Shown piece by piece: positions 1-10,123 of a stretch of DNA of 64,000 bases (the first letter of the stretch is position 1; each line of letters starts with the position of its first letter). The notes below the pieces were generated by a model that was not told where the DNA came from, searched no databases, and worked only from the letters and a program-made list of their open reading frames with translations. This stretch comes from Salegentibacter sp. 24. GTDB taxonomy: Bacteria > Bacteroidota > Bacteroidia > Flavobacteriales > Flavobacteriaceae. The translations under genes were made by a program, and so were the position numbers. The DNA is taken from NCBI RefSeq assembly GCF_004362395.1, contig NZ_SNWE01000011.1, positions 78,726 to 142,725 of the forward strand. The letters run 5' to 3'.

Positions 1-775
<775 letters not shown>

Positions 776-790
776 TTAAATTTTAAAAAT

Positions 791-1777
791 TTACACTGAA
801 GTGATGTTTGCCACCCTTCTTAATTCTTGATCAAATTCCCTGTCTTCCTTTAAAGCAGTTTCCAAAGGTACGTGTACTACTTTTTGATGGTGCACACCTA
901 CCATGATATTGGTTTTACCATCGGTTAATGCTTCAACCGCCCCAACACCAAGTTTACTGGCAAGAACACGATCAAAACAACTTGGAGATCCTCCTCTTTG
1001 AATATGACCCAGCACAGAGACTCTTATATCATATTCTTCGTGGCTTTGCGAAATGAATTCAGCTAACTGAAATATATTCTTTCCACTTTTTTCACCTTCA
1101 GCCACCACAATAATGCTGGAGGTTTTTCCGGATTTCTTACTTTTTTCCAAAGAATCCATCATACGTTGAATACCCTGGTCTTCTTCCGGAAGTAATATCT
1201 CTTCGGCACCTGCGCCAATACCGCTATTTAAAGCAATATCACCTGCATCCCGACCCATAACCTCGATTAAAAACAAACGGTTATGAGAACTTGCGGTATC
1301 TCGAATCTTATCTATGGCTTCAACTACCGTATTTAAGGCAGTATCATAACCAAGGGTATAGTCGGTACCGTTAATGTCATTATCTATAGTTGCAGGAATC
1401 CCTACAATTGGAAAATCAAATTCTCTATTAAAATGAAGCCCCCCGGTAAAAGTTCCATCTCCCCCAATCACAACCAAAGCATCCACACCGGCATCGGTAA
1501 GATTTTTATGAGCTTTTGCTCTTCCTTCTTTGGTCTTAAATTCTTCAGATCGGGAAGATTTTAAAAAGGTACCCCCTTTATTAATGATGTTTCTAACAGA
1601 TCTTGCGGTTAGCTCTTCAAAATCTGCCTCTATTAGTCCCTGGTAGCCTCGATAAATACCAACACACTCCAGGTTATAATAGGAACAAGATCTGACAACC
1701 GCACGGATAGCAGCATTCATGCCAGGGGCATCCCCACCGGATGTTAACACTGCAATTTTATTAATTTTCTTCGCCAT
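791..1777 (-). CDS. pfkA: ATP-dependent 6-phosphofructokinase
   Basis: Phosphorylates fructose-6-phosphate to fructose-1,6-bisphosphate with ATP. The 328 residues are typical for bacterial PfkA. Visible are the nucleotide-binding SGGDAPGMN (13-21), GGDGT (105-109), the catalytic PATIDND with Asp132, and MGR (174-176), which contacts the sugar phosphate. Gly at GGDGT+1 type positions is known to favour ATP over pyrophosphate; I infer ATP use from overall resemblance. It heads a pfkA-gap unit. The AAAACGTTTT palindrome 52 bp upstream resembles the candidate LacI operators near susC and the transporter, suggesting co-regulation with starch degradation. Confidence 0.95.
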   Translation of the reverse strand: MAKKINKIAVLTSGGDAPGMNAAIRAVVRSCSYYNLECVGIYRGYQGLIEADFEELTARSVRNIINKGGTFLKSSRSEEFKTKEGRAKAHKNLTDAGVDALVVIGGDGTFTGGLHFNREFDFPIVGIPATIDNDINGTDYTLGYDTALNTVVEAIDKIRDTASSHNRLFLIEVMGRDAGDIALNSGIGAGAEEILLPEEDQGIQRMMDSLEKSKKSGKTSSIIVVAEGEKSGKNIFQLAEFISQSHEEYDIRVSVLGHIQRGGSPSCFDRVLASKLGVGAVEALTDGKTNIMVGVHHQKVVHVPLETALKEDREFDQELRRVANITSV

Positions 1778-1828
1778 TAAGCCAAAGCTATCTTAATTAT
1801 ACAATATAACCTAATTTCCTAAAAAACT

Positions 1829-1838
1829 AAAACGTTTT
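1829..1838. promoter_or_regulatory. Candidate LacI-family operator upstream of pfkA
   Basis: AAAACGTTTT is a perfect 10-bp palindrome with the central CG typical of LacI-family operators. It lies between pfkA and the terminator of the upstream amylase gene, so it can only serve the pfkA-gap unit. A related palindrome sits in front of susC (11250-11259) and a partial one in front of the MFS gene (9997-10008). Binding is inference. Confidence 0.4.
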
Positions 1839-1853
1839 CGGTTAATAACTAAC

Positions 1854-1883
1854 AAAAACAGCCCTTTTGAGAGGGCTGTTTTT
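1854..1883 (-). terminator. Rho-independent terminator after the GH13 lipoprotein gene
   Basis: An 11-bp perfect inverted repeat (AAAAACAGCCC / GGGCTGTTTTT) with an 8-base loop. Read on the minus strand, the GC stem is followed by a T run. It lies 18 bp after the stop codon of the amylase-like gene and separates the sugar genes from pfkA-gap. Confidence 0.85.
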
Positions 1884-1901
1884 ATTATTTTAGTAAATTT
1901 A

Positions 1902-3338
1902 TTACTTATTTATTAAGATTAAATACTGCCAGGGTTCTAAATCCATATTTTTATCTTCTGAAATCACCAGCGTTTCACCGGTCATATAATTTTCAAAGGT
2001 CCCTTCCAATTGTATACCGAAATTGGTTGCCTTATCGCTTATATTTGCGATATAAACTAATTCAGCATCCTCTTTTTCCCTTTTAAAAGCCAAAATCTCC
2101 TTTTCGTTTGAAGTGCCTATCTCCTGGTAAGATGCTGCATTTTTAGCTCCATGAAGGGCTTTATTTTCATTTTTAAGTTTTCCAAGTTTTACCAGTAAAG
2201 GCCAAACCTCACCTTTTGTCTTGGGAATTGTATCCTTCTCGAAGAACCGAAGTCTTTTTTCCATATCATATTCCTGTCCACTATAAATAAGTGGCATCCC
2301 AGGAATGGTATAGGTCAGGGCCATCATTGTTTCTGAAGCTTCTCCAAGCCGCTCTTTTATAGTACCATTCCAGGAATTTTCATCATGGTTGGTCACAAAA
2401 TTCATCAGGTAATCATCTTGATCGTATGTAGAATCAATTTTCTGCATATAAGCATCCCAGTCCAAAGCAGACTTTTTCCCCTGAGCCATTTCGTTCATAA
2501 TATGGTGGCCTTCCCAATTATAGCCCATATCAAAAGCATTTTTGAACAGGTCCTTATCTTCAGATTCAGCCAACATAAATATCTGCTTATCCTCCCTGAT
2601 CTCTGAAGCTACCTGTTCCCAGAATTCTGTAGGCACCTCTCCTGCCACATCAGCCCTGAAACCATCTATATTGTATTTTTCTACCCAGAATTTCATGTCT
2701 TCGCTCATCGCCTTCCATAGATCCTTATTCTCGTAGTTCAGATCGGCAACATCGGTCCAGCCCCAGCTTTCGCCCGTATCGGGATTTAAAGGGTCTATTA
2801 CCTCACCTTTTTCGTTTTGTGTATAATATTCAGGATTCTGGGTTATCCACTTATGGTCCCAACCAGTGTGGTTGGCCACCCAATCCAGGATTACATACAT
2901 CCCATTTTGATGGGCTGTTTCAACGAGTTCCTCAAAATCTTTAAAATTCCCAAACTCAGGGTTCACATCGGTATAATCGGAGATCGCATAATAGCTTCCC
3001 AGGTATTTTTTACGTTCTTCTTCGTCTTGAATATCCTCTACCGACAGCTCCCCGGTTGCCTTCCTGTTTTTCATCGATATCGGATGGATGGGCATAAGCC
3101 AGATCACCTTTACACCAAGTTCTTTTAACTGCGGAATATCTTTGGTAAAGGCATCAAAAGTTCCTTCAGGAGAATACTGGCGAATATTAGCTTCGTAAAT
3201 TACCGATGACTCCAGTACATCGTTAGTCACGGGTGCTATGGTTTGTTCTTCTTCCTTGACGGCTTGCTCTTCTTTTTGGTTTTCCTTACAGGAATACACG
3301 GCCGACAAGGCCAGTAGCATTATAATTGCTTTTTTCAT
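1902..3338 (-). CDS. GH13 alpha-amylase family lipoprotein
   Basis: A glycoside hydrolase family 13 enzyme acting on alpha-1,4-glucans. The 478-residue product starts with a lipoprotein signal (lipobox ending at Cys17), so it is membrane-anchored, in the periplasm or at the surface. Catalytic regions are complete: DWVANH (about 152), GFRAD with nucleophile Asp230, LAE with acid/base Glu258, and TNHD with Asp319. A short beta domain closes the protein. It is the last gene of the minus-strand maltose series before a strong terminator. Whether it is an endo-amylase or an oligo-acting enzyme cannot be told from sequence. Confidence 0.9.
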   Translation of the reverse strand: MKKAIIMLLALSAVYSCKENQKEEQAVKEEEQTIAPVTNDVLESSVIYEANIRQYSPEGTFDAFTKDIPQLKELGVKVIWLMPIHPISMKNRKATGELSVEDIQDEEERKKYLGSYYAISDYTDVNPEFGNFKDFEELVETAHQNGMYVILDWVANHTGWDHKWITQNPEYYTQNEKGEVIDPLNPDTGESWGWTDVADLNYENKDLWKAMSEDMKFWVEKYNIDGFRADVAGEVPTEFWEQVASEIREDKQIFMLAESEDKDLFKNAFDMGYNWEGHHIMNEMAQGKKSALDWDAYMQKIDSTYDQDDYLMNFVTNHDENSWNGTIKERLGEASETMMALTYTIPGMPLIYSGQEYDMEKRLRFFEKDTIPKTKGEVWPLLVKLGKLKNENKALHGAKNAASYQEIGTSNEKEILAFKREKEDAELVYIANISDKATNFGIQLEGTFENYMTGETLVISEDKNMDLEPWQYLILINK

Positions 3339-3392
3339 CGTATCAATTTTAATTGTTATTTAATATTTCAGTGCTTTTTTTATTCCTTTTCA

Positions 3393-3508
3393 TTACTTGT
3401 TTGAGAAGACGATCCATTTAATTTCTTCCTTTTCCTTGAGGAAAGCAGGAACAAATTCCGGATAAGCTTCATAAGACTTTGGCCTAAGCTTTTGAAACCT
3501 TTGAAGCT
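3393..3508 (-). other. Protein-like open frame without a start, possible gene remnant
   Basis: Between two GH13 genes lies a stretch that reads openly on the minus strand, ending KEKEEIKWIVFSNK and a TAA at 3393-3395. Its composition looks protein-like (KLRPKSYEAYPEF precedes this), but it has no start codon and is out of frame with the neighbouring SusA-like gene. It may be the tail of a lost gene or chance. I do not recognise the family. Confidence 0.2.
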
Positions 3509-5365
3509 TTACTCCATTTTGGTGGTAAAAAAGTAAACACCTTCTTCCGGCAATTCCAGAGATGAACCCCATTGGAAAGATTTTTCTGAAATTAAATTTT
3601 TAAAGGTTTTTCCCTTTAAATTTAATTCGCTAAAACGTTCCAGGTCCAATGTCACGGCTTCTTGGTTTTTGTTTAAAATGAGAACCACTACTTCCTTGCC
3701 TTTTTTTCGGGTAATTAAATAAGTACCATCCTGTGGGGCAAAATGTTTGGTTTCTCCAGCATGTAAGGCCTGGCTGTCTTTTCGGTAATTCATTACTTTT
3801 TTAACAAATTCCTGCATTTCGGACTTCTTTTCTGAAAGCCCCTTTCCGGTAAAGGCGTTTACCTGGCTATCCTCCCAACCACCGGGAAATTCCGTTCTGA
3901 TAAGGCCGTGATCCCCGGGGTTTTCAGAGTCATCCATTAAAATTTCCGTTCCATAGTACATTTGGAAAATCCTTGGCAACACGGCCATATAAGCTATGGT
4001 CATTTTGGTTTTAGCCACATCTTCTCCAAGTTGGGTATAGATCCGGCTTTTATCGTGATTATCCGGGAAAATCATAATATTTTCAGGATCGGCATAAGCA
4101 AAATCATTGGCCAGACCCTCATAGATTTCAACGAGCCCGGTACCCCAGGTTTCTTCAGCTTTTAAACCGGTTACTATTTTATCCTGCATCGCGAAATCCA
4201 TGGTAGATTTCAGGTTCGAGTCATAAGCATTGTCTACTCCATCCTGCCAGTAACGAATAAGCAAGGGATTTAAACTCCATTCTTCCCCAACGATATTGAA
4301 ATTAGGATATTCCTTCATAATGGCACCTGCCCAATCACTCATAAAGGCTTTATCGGGGTAAGGATACGTATCCTGGCGAATTCCTCCCAGACCAAGGGTC
4401 TCGATCCACCAAATACTATTTTGAATAAGGTATTGGGCCAAAAATGGATTCTCCTGATTTAAATCGGGCATTGTTGCTACGAACCAACCTTCGGTCATTC
4501 CTTTTTTATCGGTCTTTGATGCGTAAAGGTCCTGGTTGGTAGTGCGGCGATGATTGGAATATACCAGATCTTCACCATTCTCAAATTTCTCCTGAAAATT
4601 GATCCAGTTATCAAAAGGCAAGTCATCCATCCACCAGTGCTCTACCCCGCTGTGGTTAGCGACCTGGTCCATAATTAATTTAATGCCACGATCTGCAGCC
4701 TTATCAGAGAGTTCCTTATATTCTTTTAAGGTGCCAAACCGGGGATCAACCTTATAGAAATCGGTCATGGCGTATCCGTGGTATGAACCCGATTCCATAT
4801 CATTAATTAGCAAAGGGGAAGGCCAGATTGCGGTAAAGCCCATTTCCTCTATATAATCCAAATGATCAATAATTCCGCGGATATCTCCACCGTGTCTTGC
4901 GTAGGCATCACTACGATCAATGGTCTTTTCATTTAAATAATCGAAGCTATCATTAGATTTATCACCATTGGCGAACCGATCCGGAGTGATTAAATATATC
5001 GCATCGGTATTATCAAAACCTACATATGCTGAAGCCGGTTTTTCTCTTTCTTTTAGTTCATACTCATACACCTGCTTTGAACCATCCTCCATGGCAAATG
5101 TAATGTCGAAAGTCCCGGCCTGGGCCTCTCCAATGGCCAAATCGATAAAAAGGTAATTCGGACTATCAGCTTTTTCAACATTTTCTACGCTAACACCGGG
5201 ATAATCTATGGACGGGGTAGCATTTCCAATATTGTTCCCATATACCATTAATTGAAGCCCGGTATCCTTAAAACCTGTCCACCAGTTTGGTGGTTCTACC
5301 CTTTCAATTTGTGCAAAACAGCTAAATCCTGCAAGAAAAAAAAAGCAGATTAGTATTTTCTTCAT
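3509..5365 (-). CDS. SusA-like GH13 neopullulanase/cyclomaltodextrinase
   Basis: Predicted periplasmic enzyme trimming maltodextrins, cyclodextrins or pullulan fragments imported by SusCD. The 618-residue product has a signal peptide (about 1-19), then an N-terminal beta-sandwich of the cyclomaltodextrinase type (about 20-110) and a GH13 barrel. Catalytic positions: DQVANH (about 233), GIRQD with nucleophile Asp332, VGEEW with acid Glu361, and DNHD with Asp438. The ALIWPSPLLIND-like region and SYHGYA resemble SusA and cyclomaltodextrinases. It sits between maltose phosphorylase and the GH13 lipoprotein genes in the same direction, as expected of a starch locus. Confidence 0.9.
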   Translation of the reverse strand: MKKILICFFFLAGFSCFAQIERVEPPNWWTGFKDTGLQLMVYGNNIGNATPSIDYPGVSVENVEKADSPNYLFIDLAIGEAQAGTFDITFAMEDGSKQVYEYELKEREKPASAYVGFDNTDAIYLITPDRFANGDKSNDSFDYLNEKTIDRSDAYARHGGDIRGIIDHLDYIEEMGFTAIWPSPLLINDMESGSYHGYAMTDFYKVDPRFGTLKEYKELSDKAADRGIKLIMDQVANHSGVEHWWMDDLPFDNWINFQEKFENGEDLVYSNHRRTTNQDLYASKTDKKGMTEGWFVATMPDLNQENPFLAQYLIQNSIWWIETLGLGGIRQDTYPYPDKAFMSDWAGAIMKEYPNFNIVGEEWSLNPLLIRYWQDGVDNAYDSNLKSTMDFAMQDKIVTGLKAEETWGTGLVEIYEGLANDFAYADPENIMIFPDNHDKSRIYTQLGEDVAKTKMTIAYMAVLPRIFQMYYGTEILMDDSENPGDHGLIRTEFPGGWEDSQVNAFTGKGLSEKKSEMQEFVKKVMNYRKDSQALHAGETKHFAPQDGTYLITRKKGKEVVVLILNKNQEAVTLDLERFSELNLKGKTFKNLISEKSFQWGSSLELPEEGVYFFTTKME

Positions 5366-5510
5366 AATTATTTATTTTAAATTAATATTCCTGTGTGAGA
5401 TAAAGTAATTCAGAACCTTTCAATTGCGCATACTTCTTTTCTACTTTAAGAACAGCTGAAAATTTCATTCACAGCATACTTTTGATTTAGAAAAAAACCA
5501 GGATAAAACA

Positions 5511-7817
5511 TTAAACCACATATTCCTGGTTTGGCTGAACTTCTACTGCATTTCCGTTAACTAATATATTAATAGGGCTTTCTCCTTCTAGGTGGAAAAT
5601 CGTTTCCTTTGCGGCAACCTGGACCTTTAAAATCCGGTCCCTGAAATTCACTTTAAAGGAATAGCATTTCCAGTCTTCAGGAATAGTTGGGTTAAAAGAA
5701 AGCTGGTCGTTTTTCACGCGCATCCCGCCAAAACCTTCAACGATACTCATCCAGGTACCGGCCATACTGGTAATATGACAGCCTTGCTCTACCTCCTTAT
5801 TGTAATCATCCAGATCCAGTCTTGATGTCCTCAGGTAAAATTCATAAGCCTGCTTGGTTCTGCCCAGGAGTGCTGCCTGAATGCTGTGTACGCAAGGGGA
5901 AAGCGAAGATTCGTGAACGGTTATAGGTTCGTAGTAATCAAAATGTTTTTCGAGCTCATTTTTGCTAAAATGATCTTCAAAAAAATAGAAGCCCTGCAAT
6001 ACATCCGCCTGTTTGATATAACACGAACGTAAAATTCTATCCCAGCTCCATTTTTGGTTGATTGGCCGCTGAGTTTTATCTAATTCCGCGATTGGCAGGA
6101 TTTCCTTGTCTAAAAATCCATCTTGCTGCAGAAAAACTCCGTGCTCATCTGAATAAGGCAAATACATGTTTTGCGCAACTTCTTTCCACTTGGCCAATTC
6201 TCCCTGATTAAGCCTTGTTTTACCCATAATACGCTCGTAATCTTCAAAATAAGCGTCTTTAACTTTGTCAATGGTTTCCATGGTGTAATCAAGACACCAT
6301 TTTGCTATATAATTGGTGTACCAGTTGTTATGTACATTATTTTCGTACTCATTAGGTCCTGTTACCCCTAACATTACGTATTTCTTCTTATCCTGGCTGA
6401 AATTCACTCTTTGTTGCCAGAACCTGGCAATAGCGATCATGACCTCCAAACCTTTTTCAGGGATATATCCAAAATCCCCGGTATAACGAACATAATTATA
6501 GATGGCGTAAACCATCGCCCCATTTCTATGTATTTCTTCAAAGGTAATTTCCCATTCATTATGGCTTTCTTCGCCATTCATCGTCACCATAGGATAAAGT
6601 GCCGCCCCGTTGGTAAAACCGAGTTTTTTCGCATTTTCTATGGCCTTATCCAGATGATTGTACCGGTAAGTCAGTAGGTTCCTGGCCACATGCTGATCTT
6701 TGGTCGCCATATAAAAGGGAATACAATAAGCTTCGGTATCCCAGTAGGTACTGCCTCCGTATTTCTCACCGGTAAAACCTTTTGGACCGATATTCAATCG
6801 CTCGTCTTTTCCTAAATAAGTTTGATTTAGCTGAAAAATATTAAAGCGGATTCCCTGCTGGGCCTTTACATCGCCATCAATGGTGATATCGGCCATTTCC
6901 CAGATTTTAGCCCAGGCTTCTTTTTGCTCCCGAAGCAATTTGGAAAAACCTGAATGTGTTGCATCATCCAGAAGCTTACTCGCCGCATCAACCAGTTCTA
7001 CGCGCTTATGGTTCATATCGGTTAGGTAACCGGCATATTTTCTCAGGCTCTGGGTTTGACCTTTTTCAGCGCTCACAACATAAGAAAAAGTAAGCTTATC
7101 CTCGGTTTTAGTCTCAGTAAAATCCACCTGCTGTACCTTACCGTTAAGCAAAACTTCAGATTGCATATAGGTATTTACGTGAAACTCGGTTTTCAGGGTT
7201 TTAGAAAGCACAAACCCCTTGTTGCCCTGGGTTTTCACTTCCAAAGTTTCCCAGAAACGTTCTTCCCAGTTTGCATCGGTATTAGTAATTCCACCGTCCA
7301 GATATGGTTCAAAGCGAACTTCCGCATCACTGTTTAATACGGTAATTTCAAAATCTATCGCCCCTAGTTCATCCTTAACAATGGATAAAAAACGGGTGGC
7401 TTGTACCGAAATTTGAATATCATTTGGAAGGGTGGCCTTGAAACTACGGCGATGAAAGCCTTCTTTCATATTTAGCTCACGCTTAAAATCTTCCACTTTT
7501 TTACAGGTATAAAGATCTAAAGCCTGGTCGTTCACAAAAACGTTTATCCCAATCCAATTGGGCGCGTTGAGTACTTTGGCAAAATATTCCGGATAACCGT
7601 TTTTCCACCAGCCTACTTTGGTTTTATCGGGATAGTAAACCCCGCCAATATAGCTACCCTGGAAACTTGGGCCGGAATAATTTTCTTCAAAATTAGCCCG
7701 TTGTCCCATTACTCCATTACCAATACTAAAAAGGCTTTCTGAGGATTTTACGCGTTCTGTATCAAATCCTTCCTCTAGAATAGACCACTCGTTAGGTTGT
7801 ATATAATCTTGGTTCAT
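5511..7817 (-). CDS. GH65 maltose phosphorylase
   Basis: Cytoplasmic phosphorolysis of maltose to glucose and beta-glucose-1-phosphate. At 768 residues it has full GH65 length: N-terminal beta-sandwich (about 1-270), linker, (alpha/alpha)6 barrel with the general acid Glu490 in GVTGPNEYENN, and a C-terminal beta domain. There is no signal peptide. Its immediate downstream partner on the same strand in transcription order upstream is beta-phosphoglucomutase, which converts the beta-glucose-1-phosphate, so maltose is the most likely substrate. Kojibiose and trehalose phosphorylases are the alternatives within GH65. Confidence 0.9.
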   Translation of the reverse strand: MNQDYIQPNEWSILEEGFDTERVKSSESLFSIGNGVMGQRANFEENYSGPSFQGSYIGGVYYPDKTKVGWWKNGYPEYFAKVLNAPNWIGINVFVNDQALDLYTCKKVEDFKRELNMKEGFHRRSFKATLPNDIQISVQATRFLSIVKDELGAIDFEITVLNSDAEVRFEPYLDGGITNTDANWEERFWETLEVKTQGNKGFVLSKTLKTEFHVNTYMQSEVLLNGKVQQVDFTETKTEDKLTFSYVVSAEKGQTQSLRKYAGYLTDMNHKRVELVDAASKLLDDATHSGFSKLLREQKEAWAKIWEMADITIDGDVKAQQGIRFNIFQLNQTYLGKDERLNIGPKGFTGEKYGGSTYWDTEAYCIPFYMATKDQHVARNLLTYRYNHLDKAIENAKKLGFTNGAALYPMVTMNGEESHNEWEITFEEIHRNGAMVYAIYNYVRYTGDFGYIPEKGLEVMIAIARFWQQRVNFSQDKKKYVMLGVTGPNEYENNVHNNWYTNYIAKWCLDYTMETIDKVKDAYFEDYERIMGKTRLNQGELAKWKEVAQNMYLPYSDEHGVFLQQDGFLDKEILPIAELDKTQRPINQKWSWDRILRSCYIKQADVLQGFYFFEDHFSKNELEKHFDYYEPITVHESSLSPCVHSIQAALLGRTKQAYEFYLRTSRLDLDDYNKEVEQGCHITSMAGTWMSIVEGFGGMRVKNDQLSFNPTIPEDWKCYSFKVNFRDRILKVQVAAKETIFHLEGESPINILVNGNAVEVQPNQEYVV

Positions 7818-7893
7818 TGCTTTATTTTCTATCTAAATTCTTATTAGGTAAGCCCGGGACCAGCCACAAAGCTTATGCTTGTACATTTAAGGC

Positions 7894-8556
7894 TCACTTA
7901 GTGAGTACTTTCTTTATAAAATCTAAATCTATTTTGGTAAAATCGGGAAATACATAATCGGCTTCCCCTAGTGTTTTTGGATCTCCAATTCCAATACTTA
8001 ACATCTGTGCATTTTTTGCGGCCTGTATCCCGGCCACAGAATCTTCAAAGACAATACTGTTTTCCGGTTTAACACGCAGTTTTCCGGCAGCGATAAGAAA
8101 AACTTCGGGATCGGGTTTTGCCTTGCTAACATCGGTGCCGTCAACAATAGCATCAAATTTTTCCAGTAAACTAATCTTTTTAAGAATTGTCCGAGCATTT
8201 TTACTGGCGGAACCCAGGGCAAATGGAACATTATTTATAATTAAATAATCAATGATTTTTTGAACTCCCGGAAGAATTTCACGCTTATCCATTTTAGCCA
8301 CATAAGACAGGTAATTTTCATTTTTAAGGGCCATTTGACGTTTAAATTCGGTTTTAGAAAGCTCCAACTCTCCCCATTCCAGTATTTTTTTAAGGGATTC
8401 TACCCTGCTCACGCCTTTGAGTTGCTCATTTTGTTCCTGGGTAAAATCAAAACCCAAATCATTGGCCAATTTTCTCCAGGCCAAAAAGTGGAATTTCGCG
8501 GTATCAACAATAACTCCGTCTAAATCGAATATTACTCCTTTATCTGTTTCCATCAT
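7894..8556 (-). CDS. pgmB: Beta-phosphoglucomutase
   Basis: HAD-superfamily enzyme converting beta-glucose-1-phosphate to glucose-6-phosphate. 220 residues. The catalytic FDLDGVIVD (nucleophile Asp11 and acid/base Asp13) is followed by the helical cap with KGVSR, motif II SAS (about 121), the Lys of KPDPE, and EDSVAGIQAA (motif IV). Two consecutive ATG codons (8556 and 8553) are possible starts. The gene lies between the MFS transporter and maltose phosphorylase and completes the phosphorolytic route to glycolysis. Confidence 0.93.
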   Translation of the reverse strand: MMETDKGVIFDLDGVIVDTAKFHFLAWRKLANDLGFDFTQEQNEQLKGVSRVESLKKILEWGELELSKTEFKRQMALKNENYLSYVAKMDKREILPGVQKIIDYLIINNVPFALGSASKNARTILKKISLLEKFDAIVDGTDVSKAKPDPEVFLIAAGKLRVKPENSIVFEDSVAGIQAAKNAQMLSIGIGDPKTLGEADYVFPDFTKIDLDFIKKVLTK

Positions 8557-8634
8557 TTTAAATTATCATTCATTCTTTTTTGGTGGGCACGTTTTGATCC
8601 TATATACGATTAGCAAACCCCCTCAAACTAAAAT

Positions 8635-9987
8635 TTATTTTCTTGCTCTCACGGGTTCATCTACATCATCTATCCTAAAGGTCAGAATAGCCGCAATTAA
8701 AAAGGCTACACCACTGGTAACTAGTGCGTAAACAGGATTTCCGTCATAAAGGTATTTTACCATTATTCCGCCTATAAGGGCATTTACAATTTGCGGGATT
8801 ACAATAAAAAAATTAAAAATCCCCATATAAACCCCCATTTTTTTCGGGGGAATAGAACCTGCCAGGATTGCATAGGGCATTGCCAAAATGCTGGCCCAGC
8901 CAATACCTATTCCGAACATCGAAAGTAGCAGCCAGTATTCGTTTGGCATTATATAAATGGAAAGCATCCCGAGTGCTCCGATAAACAAGGACAAAATATG
9001 GGTGCTTTTTCTGCCTATTTTTAGGGCAATGGCCGGAAGAAAAAAGGCAAAAACTGCTGAAACGCCATTATAAACACCGAAGAGCACCCCAACCCAATCC
9101 CCTGCATCCTGGTATGTTGCACTACTACTATCGGTAAGTGGTAAACCGTATATATGATGGGCAATGGCTGGAGTGGCAAAGACCCACATTCCGAAAAGCC
9201 CGAACCAGGAGAAGAATTGCACCCAACTAAGTTGCCGCATGGTATGGGGCATTTTGGCAAAATCTGAAAAGATATCCATCAGGCTGGATTTTTCTTTTTC
9301 ATCGACCGTGTCTTCCACATGGTCGTCCATTTTTTCCAGTTCTTCGGGAGAATACTCTTTGGTTGTTATTACCGTAACCAAAATACTTCCTACCAGAATT
9401 GCCGCACCGATTACAAAAGAAAGTAATAGGTTTAGCGGAACTTCGCCAACAACTGTTCTATTACTTATATCAAACCAATTAGCCAGTACATAAGGCAACC
9501 AGGAACCGATCACGGCCCCGATTCCGATTAAAATTGTTTGTACGCTAAAGCCAAGGGTTCGTTGATCTGAAGGTAATTTATCGGCCACCAAAGCACGAAA
9601 AGGTTCCATGGCCACATTAAAGGAAGCATCCATAATAAACAACATCCCGGCACCGACCCATAGGGAAGGTAACAAGGCGATGAACCAGTCGGCATTAGGC
9701 ATTAAAATCAGGCCTATAGCCGCTAAGATCGCCCCTGTTAAAAAGAAGGGCCTTCTACGGCCAAGGCTCGTCCATGTTCTATCGCTGTAATAACCAATAA
9801 TTGGCTGAACGATTAAACCCGTGACAGGCGCTACCAGCCAAAACCATGAAAGTTCATGAATGTCGGCTCCAAAAATTTGTAAAATTCTACTTGCGTTGGC
9901 ATTTTGGAGGGCAAACCCCATTTGAATTCCGAGAAAGCCGAAACTCATATTCCAGATCTCCCAGAAACTTAATCTACGTTTTTGCAT
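8635..9987 (-). CDS. MFS sugar transporter (SLC45/GPH-like), probable maltose importer
   Basis: A 12-helix inner-membrane transporter of about 450 residues. The N-terminal region ALQNANASRILQIFGAD and the loop motif DRTWTSLGRRRPF after helix 2 are typical of the SLC45/sucrose-type branch of MFS and GPH sugar symporters. I chose the ATG at 9987 (MQKRRLSF); an upstream TTG at 9996 would add three residues with no support. As first gene of the run transporter, pgmB, maltose phosphorylase, susA-like and amylase, it most likely brings maltose or short maltodextrins into the cytoplasm. Substrate is inferred from context. Confidence 0.85.
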   Translation of the reverse strand: MQKRRLSFWEIWNMSFGFLGIQMGFALQNANASRILQIFGADIHELSWFWLVAPVTGLIVQPIIGYYSDRTWTSLGRRRPFFLTGAILAAIGLILMPNADWFIALLPSLWVGAGMLFIMDASFNVAMEPFRALVADKLPSDQRTLGFSVQTILIGIGAVIGSWLPYVLANWFDISNRTVVGEVPLNLLLSFVIGAAILVGSILVTVITTKEYSPEELEKMDDHVEDTVDEKEKSSLMDIFSDFAKMPHTMRQLSWVQFFSWFGLFGMWVFATPAIAHHIYGLPLTDSSSATYQDAGDWVGVLFGVYNGVSAVFAFFLPAIALKIGRKSTHILSLFIGALGMLSIYIMPNEYWLLLSMFGIGIGWASILAMPYAILAGSIPPKKMGVYMGIFNFFIVIPQIVNALIGGIMVKYLYDGNPVYALVTSGVAFLIAAILTFRIDDVDEPVRARK

Positions 9988-9996
9988 ATCGTACAA

Positions 9997-10027
9997 TTAA
10001 CGTTTACGATAAGCGTATAGGCTTATC
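9997..10027 (-). promoter_or_regulatory. Candidate operator and dyad upstream of the transporter operon
   Basis: TTAACGTTTACG (9997-10008) shares the AACGTTT core with the palindrome before susC. It directly abuts a perfect 7-bp inverted repeat, GATAAGC / GCTTATC with 6-base loop (10008-10027). The dyad lacks a T run on the minus strand, so it looks more like a binding site in the transporter promoter than a terminator for lacI. Function is inference. Confidence 0.35.
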
Positions 10028-10043
10028 AAAACTTATTTTAGGT

Positions 10044-10061
10044 AGGAAGTAAAAATATAAG
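10044..10061 (+). repeat. 18-bp direct repeat, copy 1 (3' side of lacI)
   Basis: AGGAAGTAAAAATATAAG occurs here and, identical and in the same orientation, at 11321-11338 just before susC. The two copies bracket the lacI gene. Flanking bases differ, so the identity is limited to 18 bp. Confidence 0.7.
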
Positions 10062-10123
10062 TTCTGATAAATTAACTAAGATGGGGTAAATATATATAAA
10101 ATTTTAAAGATAAACTTCCAAAA

